This document shows positions 12,236 through 22,725 of a stretch of DNA of 64,000 nt, one piece after another. The position numbers and the translations under genes are program-made. The stretch is from Desmodus rotundus (lineage: Eukaryota; Chordata; Mammalia; Chiroptera; Phyllostomidae), in NCBI RefSeq assembly GCF_022682495.2, contig NC_071388.1:16727171-16791170 (forward strand). Direction: 5' to 3'. The notes beneath the pieces are model-generated. The model was given only the letters and a program-made list of their open reading frames with translations. It was not told the origin of the DNA and ran no database searches. Numbering within the stretch: position 1 is the first letter of the stretch; every line of letters starts with the position of its first letter.

Positions 12236-13065
12236 TTAATGCTTCCAAACATTAATTCCCTAATGGGGCAAACAACATTACACTCAAAGGCTTGGGAGCA
12301 ATTGTCTTGGACTTGATGCCTTATCTTCTGGACACACTGAGGCAGGATTGGTAATCCCCAGCCCCGTGGATTTGCTGAGCACAGCCCACTCCTCAGCTCT
12401 TAATGGCTGGAATCATGTTCCTTTGTCTCTTCCAGGATTTGCCTGTCTTGGGTTAAAGGGGTGATTCTACACCCAAGGCTTCACCAGCACTTCCCTGGTC
12501 AGGATTCTCTGTGATGTTCCCGCTCCTGCATCAGCCCACCGCCATGGCTTTGTGCCAGTGACCTCTGGAGGCTCCATCCTCTGAAACCTAGATGGGAGTA
12601 GCTGTGTACTTTGTGCTTTGCCACACAAAGCCACACCAGGGCCTGCTGGGTCAGTACCTGAGGTGGTGAAGAGTGTGACACAGGAACACAGGGAATGGAA
12701 TCCTCAATGTGAGGCTGACCAAGTCCAGGCAGCTCTTCCTTAAAATTATTCTGTCCCACAGGTCCTAGCTCCTGGGCCTGTGACAGGAGAGGCAGCTCTA
12801 GTGAACTCCAAAACGCCTTTGGGGTCATTCTTCCATTGTCTTTGACAACAGGTCCTAGCTTCTGTTGAGATGGCTGACTAATCTACCCACTGTCTCGATG
12901 AGTAGCTTCTAGCTTCTGTTGAGATGGCCAGGGCACATCCTTATGAAAGTGGGCCACACCCTTCATGTTCTCTACCTAACAGTATTTTCTGTCCCTTTCA
13001 TATTGTTGGCTAAGGATTTGCCATGTTCTAAAGTTCTGCTTCCTTTTCTTTTTAAAGATTTATTT

Positions 13066-13103
<38 letters not shown>

Positions 13104-13965
13104 GAGAGAGGGGAAAGGAAGGAGAAAGAGAGAGAGAAAGATCAGTGTGTGTTTACCTCTCATGTGCCCCCTATTGGGAACCTGGCCTGTGACCCAGGCA
13201 TGTGCCCTGACTAGGAATTCAACCAGCCACCCTTTGGTTCACAGGCCTGCACTCAATCCATTGAGCCACACCAGCCAGGGCTTTCTACTTCCTTTTTAAC
13301 AACTTCATTTTTAAATCATTTCTCTGTTTACACTTTACTACAAGCATTCCAGAGAAATAAGCTTCTTCGTCAATGCTTTACTTAGATATTTCCTCAGCCA
13401 AATATCCAATTTCATCACTCACATTCTATCTTCCACAAAGTGCTATAAATACCATGTAAATCAGCCAAGCTTTTTGCCACTTTATATCGAAGGATCATCT
13501 TTCCTCTAATTTCCAACATGTTCCTCATTTCTGAGATCTCATCAGAATAGCCCTTACCATTTCATATTTCTATTGACATTCTGTTCAAATCACTTCAGTA
13601 TTTGTTAAGAAAATTGGAGTTTTCTTTACAGCTCTCCTCTTCTGAACTCTCACCAGAACTGTTTTCAATGGTCCATTCACTGCAATATAGGCTTTTTCTA
13701 GCCTGTGCCTCAAAACTCACCAGTCCCTACCCATTACCCAGCTTCAAAACAATGTTTTTAGGAATATTGACCTTAAACAAAATGTCAACCAGATATTTCT
13801 CAGCAAAATGGGAACAACGGAAGAACTGCAATCTGAGGCATCCAACCATTGTGGGCCACGTGCAATCCACTACGACGAAGGAGAGGCAACTGTTTCACAA
13901 AGGGGAAGGGGAAGTTGGAAGGGCTATCACAGAGTTCTCCCTGTTTGCTTTGAGATGAAATAGGA
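12236..13965 (-). mobile_element. MaLR-like (ERVL-MaLR) internal region, antisense
   Basis: GC-richer sequence including tttgctgagcacagcccact near 12371, ctcctgggcctgtgacagga near 12769 and ttgttaagaaaattggag near 13602. The order resembles the antisense of a MaLR internal region as found in many mammals. A VES SINE interrupts it at 13048-13282. It keeps no intact protein frame. The exact subfamily is uncertain, and I base the call on recalled consensus fragments only. The LTR at 14066 could be its flank, though that is a different LTR type from the one I would expect. Confidence 0.5.
13048..13282 (-). mobile_element. VES-type tRNA-derived SINE, antisense
   Basis: The plus strand reads a tail of repeated TTTA units (13061-13100), a GA-rich body, then gtgacccaggcatgtgccct and finally the antisense tRNA-like head ending ccacaccagccagggc. 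A near-perfect target-site duplication flanks it: 13034-13047 and 13283-13296 agree at 13 of 14 bases. It inserted into the MaLR-like block, so it is younger than that block. The TTTA tail has lengthened to a microsatellite. Confidence 0.93.
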
Positions 13966-14065
13966 GTGAGAACTCTCCCTTCCAAACTCTACTTTATTTT
14001 AAATGACGTTTCTATTTACTAATTTCCTAACAGGTATTTGGTATAGAGCACCCCCACTTCTCAGT

Positions 14066-14665
14066 ATCAATAATTATATTAGGATTTTCCAGAGAAACAG
14101 AATCATTATATATATATATATGTATATGTGTATATATATATACACACACACACATGCACACACACATACACACATACATATGTGCACACACATATACATA
14201 TATATGTATATACACACATATACATATATATGTATATACACACACACATATATATATATGAAGAGGAGATGTATTATGGGAATTGGTTCATGCAATTATG
14301 GATGCTGAGATATGGTCAGGAACACCATCTGCAAGCTGGAGAGCCAAAAAAGCCAATTTTATAATTCAGGTAATTAAAGGCTTGAGAACCAGTAGCTCCA
14401 ATGTCCAAGAGCAGAAAAAATATGGACAATTCAACTCAAGAAGGAAAAGAGAGGATTCATTCTTCTTTCACCTTTTTATTCAATTCAGGGCGTCAATGGA
14501 CTGGATAACGCCCACATTGGTGGAGCTGTCATCTTAGCTCACTCTACTGACTCAAATGCTAAACTCTTCCAGAAACATCGTCACAAGCACATCTAGAAAT
14601 AATGTTTTACTAGACATCTGGCCATCCCTCAGTTCAGTCAAGTTGATACATAGCATTAACTGCCA
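14066..14665 (-). mobile_element. ERVL/MaLR-type LTR, antisense
   Basis: It starts with tattaggattttccagagaa and contains gggaattggttcatgcaatt after the microsatellite. The section with ggactggataacgcccacat leads to the end near gtcaagttgatacatagcat. This is the antisense layout of an MLT2-like mammalian LTR. The AT-rich tract typical of these LTRs has expanded to about 150 bp. No intact retroviral gene lies next to it. The exact subfamily is uncertain. Confidence 0.65.
14107..14260. repeat. Compound (TA)n/(CA)n/(TG)n microsatellite
   Basis: About 150 bp of alternating purine-pyrimidine units (TATA, CACA, TGTA). It sits where the LTR around it normally has a short TA-rich tract, so it probably grew from that tract. 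It creates long spurious open frames rich in Tyr, Ile, His and Thr on both strands. Confidence 0.95.
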
Positions 14666-15167
14666 GTATTGGTTAATTCAGTTAAAAAACAGAACTAAAC
14701 TCATTAGCACCCGTCTACCACCACCAAACTCTACTTTGGCCTGCCCACAACTATTCTCAGATATTATTGGGTATAAACATAGGCAGTTTATCATCCCCAT
14801 TGAACTCTTGCCATTAATCTTTGTTTCAGCTCTTTTATTCTCCATTATATTTTCCCCTTATGCTTTGTCTGATAATGAGGATGAAACCTGGTACTCAAAG
14901 GGAGTAATGTCTCTATTTGTGTATAGAAATATCTGAATTAGGAGTGGATCCCATGCCTCCTGAATCTCTTCCCACACACAGGGTAATGGTGTTATTAAGA
15001 TCATTGGAAAGGTCAGATCACTTGCAAAGGTCACGCTGACAACTAAAAACATCTGTTCCAACACAGATATAATGACTGTATTATTAGTAACCTAACAGCC
15101 AAATGGGCTCTTTTCTTCACAGTCTACAATCTAGATATAGACTATGGATTGGAATGCATATATATAG

Positions 15168-15199
<32 letters not shown>

Positions 15200-16009
15200 G
15201 TACAGATGTACAGATGTACATATATAACACATGTGTATGTATTATACATACACTGTTTATTAATTTTTAAATTACATATTATATATATATTACTGGCTTA
15301 GTATTATTGAATTTTTAAATACTGCTTTTATTTTCTTTGACAGATGGTTACATTTAGAAACATAGTGCTTGGTTATCATTGAAGTATTATCAAGAAATGG
15401 TGACTGCATCCCCAGGAACTATAAAAGAGAAAATCTGAAAGAGCATTGAGGAGACAATTATGGCACTACAGATATTGCAGTGAGATCATCAGAAATCTTT
15501 ACATGTCTTACAAGGACCGTATTCTTTAGTATAATGAAATAAAGTGTACATAGAAAATAAGTGAAGTAAAATATATATCCTGAACAAGGGAACTTTCTAG
15601 CTCATTTATTCATATATATGGTTTAATGGACTCTGACTGACTAAGGAAGAACAACAGGCTTGCTGGGGGCAGAAAGACATCCATAAATAAGAGTTTGAGA
15701 TGCCGTGTGGGACCCAAACAAACTCAAGACATTCAGTGACTGCTCTTCTACATGTCCATCCAGAGCTATTAAGCAAGAGAATATCATATGAAAGGTTGTT
15801 TTAATTAGTTTTCCAACACAAATATAATTGAAATGATCACATCTTTTATAAAAAATTAAGTGGAGTTTCAGTCACAACTTACATTTTTGTCTATAGTCTC
15901 AAAGGTCCACAGATAATAGTGTTTCATTCAATGTCATTGTGTAAGAAAGAAAACAAATTGATATCTGGCTTGAGATACAAATTGATATCTGGCACACTGT
16001 GTGGGTTTT
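14666..16009. other. Unassigned, with GATA and 24-bp direct repeats
   Basis: A (GATA)n run lies at 15168-15199, followed by short acagatgt repeats to 15218 and AT-rich DNA to 15300. A 17-bp word beginning acaaattgatatctgg occurs at 15953-15969 and again at 15977-15993, a 24-bp period. Nothing gene-like is seen. Confidence 0.6.
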
Positions 16010-16232
16010 CCCTAGATACTCCTGTTTCCTCCTACATCCCAAAGAGGTACACGTTAGGTGAGCTGACGTGTCTCAGTTGTCCTAGTCTGAGAGAGTGTGG
16101 GTGTGTGTTGAGAGTATGTTCTGCGATGGAAGAGTGTGCTGTCCAGGGTTAGTTCTGGCCTTCAGCCTTGAGCTGCTGAAATAGGCTTCAGCCACCTGTG
16201 ACCCTGAATTGGAATAAATGGGTTGGAAATCA
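16010..16232 (+). mobile_element. Ancient interspersed-repeat tail (family uncertain)
   Basis: The sequence includes tcctcctacatcccaaagag, then gtgtctcagttgtcctagtc, gctgtccagggttagttctg and finally gaattggaataaatgggttg. This order is a familiar conserved tail of an old vertebrate retroelement, possibly of the RTE type, but I cannot name the family with confidence. It is non-coding. Confidence 0.5.
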
Positions 16233-18510
16233 TTATCTTGCTTGTTTTTTTAAAATCTTTTAAAAATGCATATATGGCTCACATTTATTTTATTGTTTTA
16301 TACTGGAAGTGTTTCAGTCCTTTACCTGGAAGTTTGATAATGCTTTTTGTGACCAGTAATACAACATAGGCACTTAATTCACTTGACTTAGTCACGTGAA
16401 TTCACTTGACTTGACTTCACAAGGCACTTGACTTGTTTATATCAATTAACCTATGGTAAAATTGGTTTTCTTATATGACATTTTTCTTAAAGTCAGAGTT
16501 TCTAAGAACCTAGCAACAATGTTAAGTGATGATTTACTGTGTTTGATTAGAATGCAAGTGAAATTAAAATATATATATTAACAACTTGTTTCCCTAAACA
16601 TATTATTAAAAACTAAAATCCACATTTAGCATATTTATGAAATGTGCATCCTTCCACAGTTCTCTAGGTATTTCATTTCAAAAATCTAGTTTTCTGACCT
16701 TTTTCATCTATCTGAAAATGTTATATAGAATGGAATGAGCTATATTATTATACAATCTAGTACTCATTATTTAAACCTTAAAACAAAAGTTATTTAACTG
16801 AAAAAATAAAAATTGAATATTACCAATATTACAGACAGTAAAGACATTTATCATGAATTCTACCTAAATTAAATGTTATATTTAAGGGCAGAAGTGAGTT
16901 TTGAACATTTCAACAGTGTTCTTAAATTTTAAACATCTCATAACTTGACTCTTGGCCTTTCTATATGACCCAGGTAATCTTCCTTATTGTAATACCTTGG
17001 TTTGTACATTTATTCTTATCATTCGTTTGAACTCCTTCATATCAATAATTGATTCATGAGGATTCTAGGGTGAATTGCATTTAGTTTTAATAACATTGCT
17101 TAGAGAAAAGTCACAACTTTATAAAACAGATTCCAGTAATCCCCTTCTCTTGCTTTCAAGTAGAAACCCAAAGAGCCCACAAAGTTGCCAAATTTGACCA
17201 GTTTTTTAAGAAATGACTTACCAAATGAATAAAATCACAAACTCCTGGGTGAAAAATGGAGGGTAGAAGACTAGAACTATATGCAACATTATTATAGTTA
17301 TACATCATTTCTTTGCTCAAGATCCAATCATAAAAATATACTTCTCTTGGGAAATTCATTTTATCTGTACATTCATACAGCTGCATTGGCAAATTTATAT
17401 CCCAAGGAAACTAAGATTGTTTACACATTAGCTAAACCAAGACTGCTGCCTGGGAAATTTAACTGTTTAGCTCAGATTATAACTGGCAATTTGTCATTGA
17501 AGAGAGGTTTTGGGCACCTGAGTCGCCGAGGCAGGCTAAGGATATTGATGGAATCCCTTGACAATACTTAGTTTTACGTTTCATTTTTAAGTAATATACA
17601 CACTGTATGAGGAATGAAATACAAGTTTTTCTTATTTCTTAATGTTTATCTTGCATGTCTATGAAGTTATTTATTCTAATAGAGTGTTTATGTTTCAAAT
17701 CTCTGTGTCTGTGTGTGTGTGTGAAGTGTGAAGGTACTTCTGTGTTAGTTGAAGTTTTATAAAAAATAATATATACAATTTATTTGTTCAGTTTGGAATA
17801 GTTTGAAAACACCAACTGAAAAATCATTTAGCAAATTGGTTAAGAAAATAAATGTTTGGCACAGTTTGCCTTGAATTTTGGTTTAGGTTCAAAGGATAAA
17901 AGCCTCAAAATTTTTAAAAAATTGGAAAGAGATATAATTTTATTATCCAATTTAATATTTAAAAATCTGAAACTCCTCTTTTTTGTGATGAAAAATAGAT
18001 TTTTTAAAAATTGCCAACAATAAGACTGACATTAAATGGTGAGTATTAGACTAAGTAAGTTAACCAATCATGCTTTCTGAAAATCACAATTAGAATATTA
18101 AAGTAATAGGTTACCAAAAATAAATTTTAAAATCATTGCATTAATTTCACCCACAAGTTAATGTAGATGAAATTCTTCTTTGATGGTTAATTATAATTAT
18201 ATAAAATACTGTTTTTAAAACTTAACTTGGACCAAAGAATTAAAGTATTGGTGTAAATATTTATATTACTGAATTATTATTATAAAGAAGTCAGGAAAAA
18301 TACTTATTTTGCTTGTTTTCCTGCTCTAACATGATAGGGTAATCGCACATGTGAACAGCAGGCAGCCAGCTGTTTTTTATAAATGGATATTCTGCCTCAT
18401 TTTTCTGATTATATCCAAGCATCTATTAGAGAGCTCAGGAAAATATATTTTAATAAATTATCTGCATACATAAATGAAGAGAATAAAAACAGAAGCATTG
18501 TAGATATCAT
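16233..18510. other. AT-rich DNA, no recognised feature
   Basis: A degenerate repeat of cacttgactt-type words lies at 16370-16435. A short GT run lies at 17711-17723. Otherwise the interval is AT-rich and unassigned. The frame at 17281-17571 is open but has no domain that I recognise. Confidence 0.55.
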
Positions 18511-19193
18511 TGTTACAAGAGAAAAGGAGCCTTTGCGGAGTCCCAAGAAAAGAATTTCAAATGCACACAAGTGAGATAAATGTGAGAAAGTGGCAAGATT
18601 TACTGGGGTAAAAAGAAATAACATGCCCTTGGGAATGTAGAGAGCCAGCAGGCTCTAGGAGAAACTGCTCTGGGGTCCTTGTTAATCCTCCACATAGTTT
18701 CTTGGTTTTGGAAACAAGCAGGCTGTCCTTCAAGCTGCCCAACCTGTTTCATAGGTTTTCATGTGCTTGTTTCACGCCTCCCGCCCCATCCAATCACTAT
18801 TCGAGTTCTTCCAAGGTTTTCTACCCTTATCCTATCCAATCTTTTCCCAGATTTTCCCAGGCTAGACTCCTCCTACTTATGGTCAACATTTTGGCTCCTT
18901 CTGTGCACGCCTCATAGTTTTTCCTAGTCATCTGTCTTCTACTGTGCGTGCAGTCAGCAGAAGAATTCCCCCTACTGTTTAATCTCTATCCCCCTTAATC
19001 CCAGCAAATGGGCCGGTTGTCTTCTGGAGAAATTGGAGAGATGGTTTTTCCTGTCTTCTGGGGATTAAGTCCCTGTGGTGGGGGATATGACTGTCCCCTG
19101 GGGTGTCTGCAAAGGTTCCCCTTCCCAGTTAATCAGTCTTAATGTCCGATCCCATTTGTTTCCTTCCTTTGTTAATACCTAACTACTGAAACA
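18511..19193 (-). mobile_element. Candidate ERV solo LTR, antisense
   Basis: The region is clearly richer in GC than its flanks. Read on the minus strand it begins tgtttca and ends tgtaaca, short imperfect inverted termini of the TG...CA kind. Near the minus-strand 3' end lies ccagtaaatcttgccacttt, like a retroviral polyadenylation region, followed by cttgggactccgcaaaggct. About 683 bp is a normal LTR length. I see no clear target-site duplication and no attached viral gene, so the borders are inferred. Confidence 0.45.
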
Positions 19194-19227
19194 TTACCTT
19201 AACCTATAAAATGCTCATGTATTTTTT

Positions 19228-19346
19228 TATTGTTGTTCAGGTACAATTGTCTCCATTTTCACCCCCCCACGCCCCACCCACCCCACCCATCCCTGCCTCC
19301 CATTCTAAAACCCACCCCCTTTGACTTTGTCCACGTGTACTCATAT
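19228..19346 (-). mobile_element. L1 3'UTR tail, antisense
   Basis: The plus strand reads ttgttgttcaggtacaattg, then a C-rich stretch (cccacgccccacccacccca) and aaacccaccccctttgactt. This is the antisense of the bat-type L1 end also seen sense-oriented at 53205-53349 and 37837-38193. On the minus strand the G-rich stretch could form a G-quadruplex. The copy holds only the last ~120 bp of the element. Confidence 0.85.
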
Positions 19347-20456
19347 TTTGCAATGATGAAGTGATTGTGTGCAATGTGTAAAGCAGCTATTGCCCACCTG
19401 CACTGGTGTTTTCCGTATGTAGGGCCTGCCTCCTACATCCTGCAAGAAGGAATAATAATGAAGAAAAAACAGAACGTGAAGGTGGAGGATGGCATTTCCT
19501 GACAAATGGTTCCCATGGCCTGATGTGTTATCATATCCAGTCATTGCAATTGCGCCATCTTGCTCCGCAACAAAACTGTACTTTCTTTCACAATTCAGAT
19601 AACAGACTTTATGTGAAATTTTGAAAAATGATTTACTTGATTGATAAGTTTATGACAATTTCAGAAAATATGCCAGTTGAAGAAAAGATAAAGCTGCTTT
19701 GATCTTTTTACAAAATATCTAAAGATTTTAATGTCACTTAAAAATATTTAAAGAGATTTTTCATATGAAAAATAATTTTAGTATTGTGTTTTTATTTACA
19801 TGTTATTTTAAGCTCATAATTATCAACTTTTATATTATTAAGGTCATAATAAATTTAAAATAGTTTTGACATGACTTTATCAAAAGGTTTAGTTCAAATA
19901 TCTCTCCTTTTGTGACATCACATTCTTTTTTATTTGTTTGTCTTTTTTGAGATTTAAGTTCATGGCAGATATTCACAAAAATAATATGGAAAAAGCATAG
20001 TGAAAAGCAACTTGGAAAATATTGATTTCGGACAGATGAAAGAATGAGAAGACCTCATATACTTGTTATAACTGTAGATGAGAAATTAGTTTGCCAGACT
20101 TAATATGCTCTATCCCTTTGAATTAAAAGTATTACATGCAAATTTTAACTATTTTTAAAGATTAAATATTAAATTGATAGGGAGAATAATTATATTATTA
20201 TTGCATTACATTCTTACCACTATTTTGCATTACTTAAAAAACTAGAACTTTACCTCTTTAATTATAATGTAAATAATTTTATAGGGTTTAAAATATTAAA
20301 TTTGTGGTAAAATACGTCACATTAATGTTTAAATATATGAAATATATGTATAAGGATGTCACATGTTCAACCCAATTTATTAATTACAATTTTCTTAAAT
20401 TGTTATGCTAAAACTTGATGGGCTATTTGACCTTTATCTTGACAGAAAATGAATGT
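19347..20456. other. AT-rich DNA, no recognised feature
   Basis: No coding frame with supporting signals and no nameable repeat. The sequence from 19620 onwards is very AT-rich. Confidence 0.55.
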
Positions 20457-20477
20457 CTGCAGGTGACATTTTTAAAA

Positions 20478-20655
20478 ATATTTTATTTAGTTTTAAAGAG
20501 GGGAAGGGACTGAGAAAGAGAGGGAGAGAAACATCAATCAGTTGTGTCTCATGCACAACTGGCCTGCAACCCAGGCATGTGCCGACTGGGAATCGAACCC
20601 ACGATCTTTTGGTTTGCAGTCCAGCACTCAATCCACTGAGCCACACCAGCCAGAG
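20478..20655 (-). mobile_element. VES-type SINE with perfect 21-bp target-site duplication
   Basis: The plus strand reads the antisense tail, a GA-rich body, caacccaggcatgtgccgac, the antisense B-box gggaatcgaaccc, and ends ccacaccagccagagc. The flanks 20457-20477 and 20656-20676 are identical over 21 bp, beginning ctgcaggtgacattt. A perfect duplication suggests that this copy is younger than the other three. At 178 bp it is also the shortest of the four. It is non-coding; movement would have depended on L1 enzymes. Confidence 0.95.
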
Positions 20656-20676
20656 CTGCAGGTGACATTTTTAAAA

Positions 20677-21599
20677 CAAACAGACATACCCACATTCTTT
20701 CCACAGGTTGACTATTGAAGATAGATTTAGAAAAAATAATTCAATTTCTTTTCCAAATGAGCAGTAAATAGGACAAACTACCATTATTTATTTAAGTGAT
20801 GAATACAGGTTATTAACATTTATAATGAAAAATATAGCATATGTTTAACAAGATTGTTCATAAACAACCAAATAAAACAGCTTTTTCAAACATGAATAAT
20901 ATGGGGCTATTTTAGAGACATATTTTTAAAATATAAATGCAAATAAAATTATATATTGGTCTTTCTCCAGGTATCTATAGCTCCCAGTTTGTAAATACTA
21001 ACTTAAAACTAAATTTTTTAATGTAATTGCATTAAATGAAACTAAAATTAAAATTGGAGGTTTGCCTTTATACTTGATTAAATAACAGCAATCACGAAAC
21101 TACACTGTCCTAAGAGGTAAAATACAAAACCCATTTATGTACTGAAACTCACCTGACTTCAAGGTTGTTCTTGTGCTCCCTGGAGTAAGATTCATTTCAC
21201 AGATTCCACATTGCCTCAATTTTATCATCAAACCCTTTTGCCTTTAATTAGAATGTAAGGGTTCTTTCTCACCTTAAGTGGGACACATTTTACCTGGTAA
21301 AGACATGAAGAAAAGTGTGTGTGAGTGTGAGTGTGTGTGTGTGTTGGTTGATTTCTTTATAATCTGCTATTATACATGTGCTATTTTACATGTTTAGATT
21401 AATGTGTTGTTATAGACTGAATATCAACTCAATGAGAGCCTAGGGTACAAGTAACAATGATGACAATTGTCAAATTGTTATTTTGAGATATTTCCTGTGG
21501 GGTTATGGTGTGTCAGGGAGGATGCAGAGCAGGGAGAAACAAGTATATGAAGAGGAATAGAAGTTAAAGAAAAAAAGTGCTTCATGTTTATGTGCAAGC
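20677..21599. other. Unassigned, with a GT microsatellite
   Basis: A (GT)n/(GA) run lies at 21315-21345. Nothing else is recognised. Confidence 0.55.
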
Positions 21600-21722
21600 A
21601 ACAAATCTATGAAATAGAAATAATCAGTTTTTGAAAAACGAAACTGAAGTTCGTGAAGATTAAGCCATTCATCTAGAGTTGCAATGCAATATCAGAAGCA
21701 GATTTTAAATTTTTAACATCTG
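21600..21722 (-). mobile_element. Possible MIR SINE fragment, antisense
   Basis: The order atgaaatagaaataatcagt, gaaactgaagttcgtgaaga and ttaagccattcatctagagt resembles the antisense MIR core (dinucleotide AT region, cctcagtttcc complement, then the core). It is strongly diverged. Confidence 0.5.
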
Positions 21723-22259
21723 ATACCATTGAAACAAATTACATGTTCAGCAAAGTTTAAAAACAAACTAACAAAAAAAATCAATAAAAACAACAAAATT
21801 TCCCTTCAAATTGGCCTTGCTTCTCTACCCTGGAAACACGTTTTTTATTATTTCTTGAAAGCAGCTCTGAGATCATAGAAAAATATAAATTGGTCTTTGC
21901 CTCTGGTTCTTGACACATGGCTCTTGAAACCCTTGTAATTTCCGGTGTGATAAAGCATGGGGAGCATCTTTTGATCTTTGATCTTGGTTCCTGACAGAGG
22001 GCTCCTGAATTTTGTCTTGTTTTTTATTTCTGGGTAATAGGGGTATTGTTCTATTGCGGTAATTCTGGGTGGGTGTCTGTGTGAGGTTTGGTCTCCTGAA
22101 AGTCCACGCCATGATTGGAAGCTTAGAATTATCAACTCCATATTATTGAGAAGGAAGAAGAATTAAAAGTTGAATTAATGATCAATCATGCCTATGTGAT
22201 AAAAGCTTCATCAAATCCATGAAGTACAAAGATCAGAAAGCTTTCAGGTGAGCAGATAC
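21723..22259. other. No recognised feature
   Basis: A minus-strand frame at 21848-22141 is open but has no recognisable domain. No splice or promoter motif stands out. Confidence 0.5.
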
Positions 22260-22725
22260 ATCCGCACTGGGAGAGTGACAGCCGGACTACACAGGGACAG
22301 AGTCTTCTGTGCTTGGAGCCCTGACAGACCTTGCCCTGTGTATCAGCCTGCTCATCTGTATTCTTTATAACCTTGTAAATATAAGGAAGTGTTTCTGTGA
22401 GGCATTCTAACAAATTCATTGAAACCCAAGAGGGGTTCAGAAGAAACTCCAGCATGTAGCCAAATCAGACCGAAGTTGTGGGTTTTCTGGAGACCCACAA
22501 GTGGTGATTGGCATCCGAAGGGTGGTGGGAGCAGTCTTGTGGGACTGAGCCCTTCACCTGCGGGATCTGCCACAGTCTCCAGGCAGATAGTGTGTCAGAA
22601 TTGAGATAAAAGGTAGGACACTCAGCTGATATGGAGGATTTCTTGGCATTGGGAAAAACCTCTTCACATTTGGTGACCAGAAGAGTCACAGTGAAGTGTT
22701 TTGTGTGAGTGGTAAGGGAGACACA
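22260..22725 (+). mobile_element. LTR-like ancient mammalian repeat (family uncertain)
   Basis: Recognisable words in order are ttgtaaatataaggaagtgt, ttgaaacccaagaggggttc, gtggtgattggcatccgaag, tcttgtgggactgagccctt and ctccaggcagatagtgtgtc, then taggacactcagctgatatg. I know this order from a common LTR-like repeat in other mammals but cannot name it. It spans the open frames at 22352-22797, which are therefore not host genes. Confidence 0.5.

Noticed and set aside
14003..14364. Long overlapping open frames rich in Tyr, Ile, His and Thr on both strands
   Set aside because: They are the translation of a TA/CA microsatellite inside an LTR, not a protein gene.
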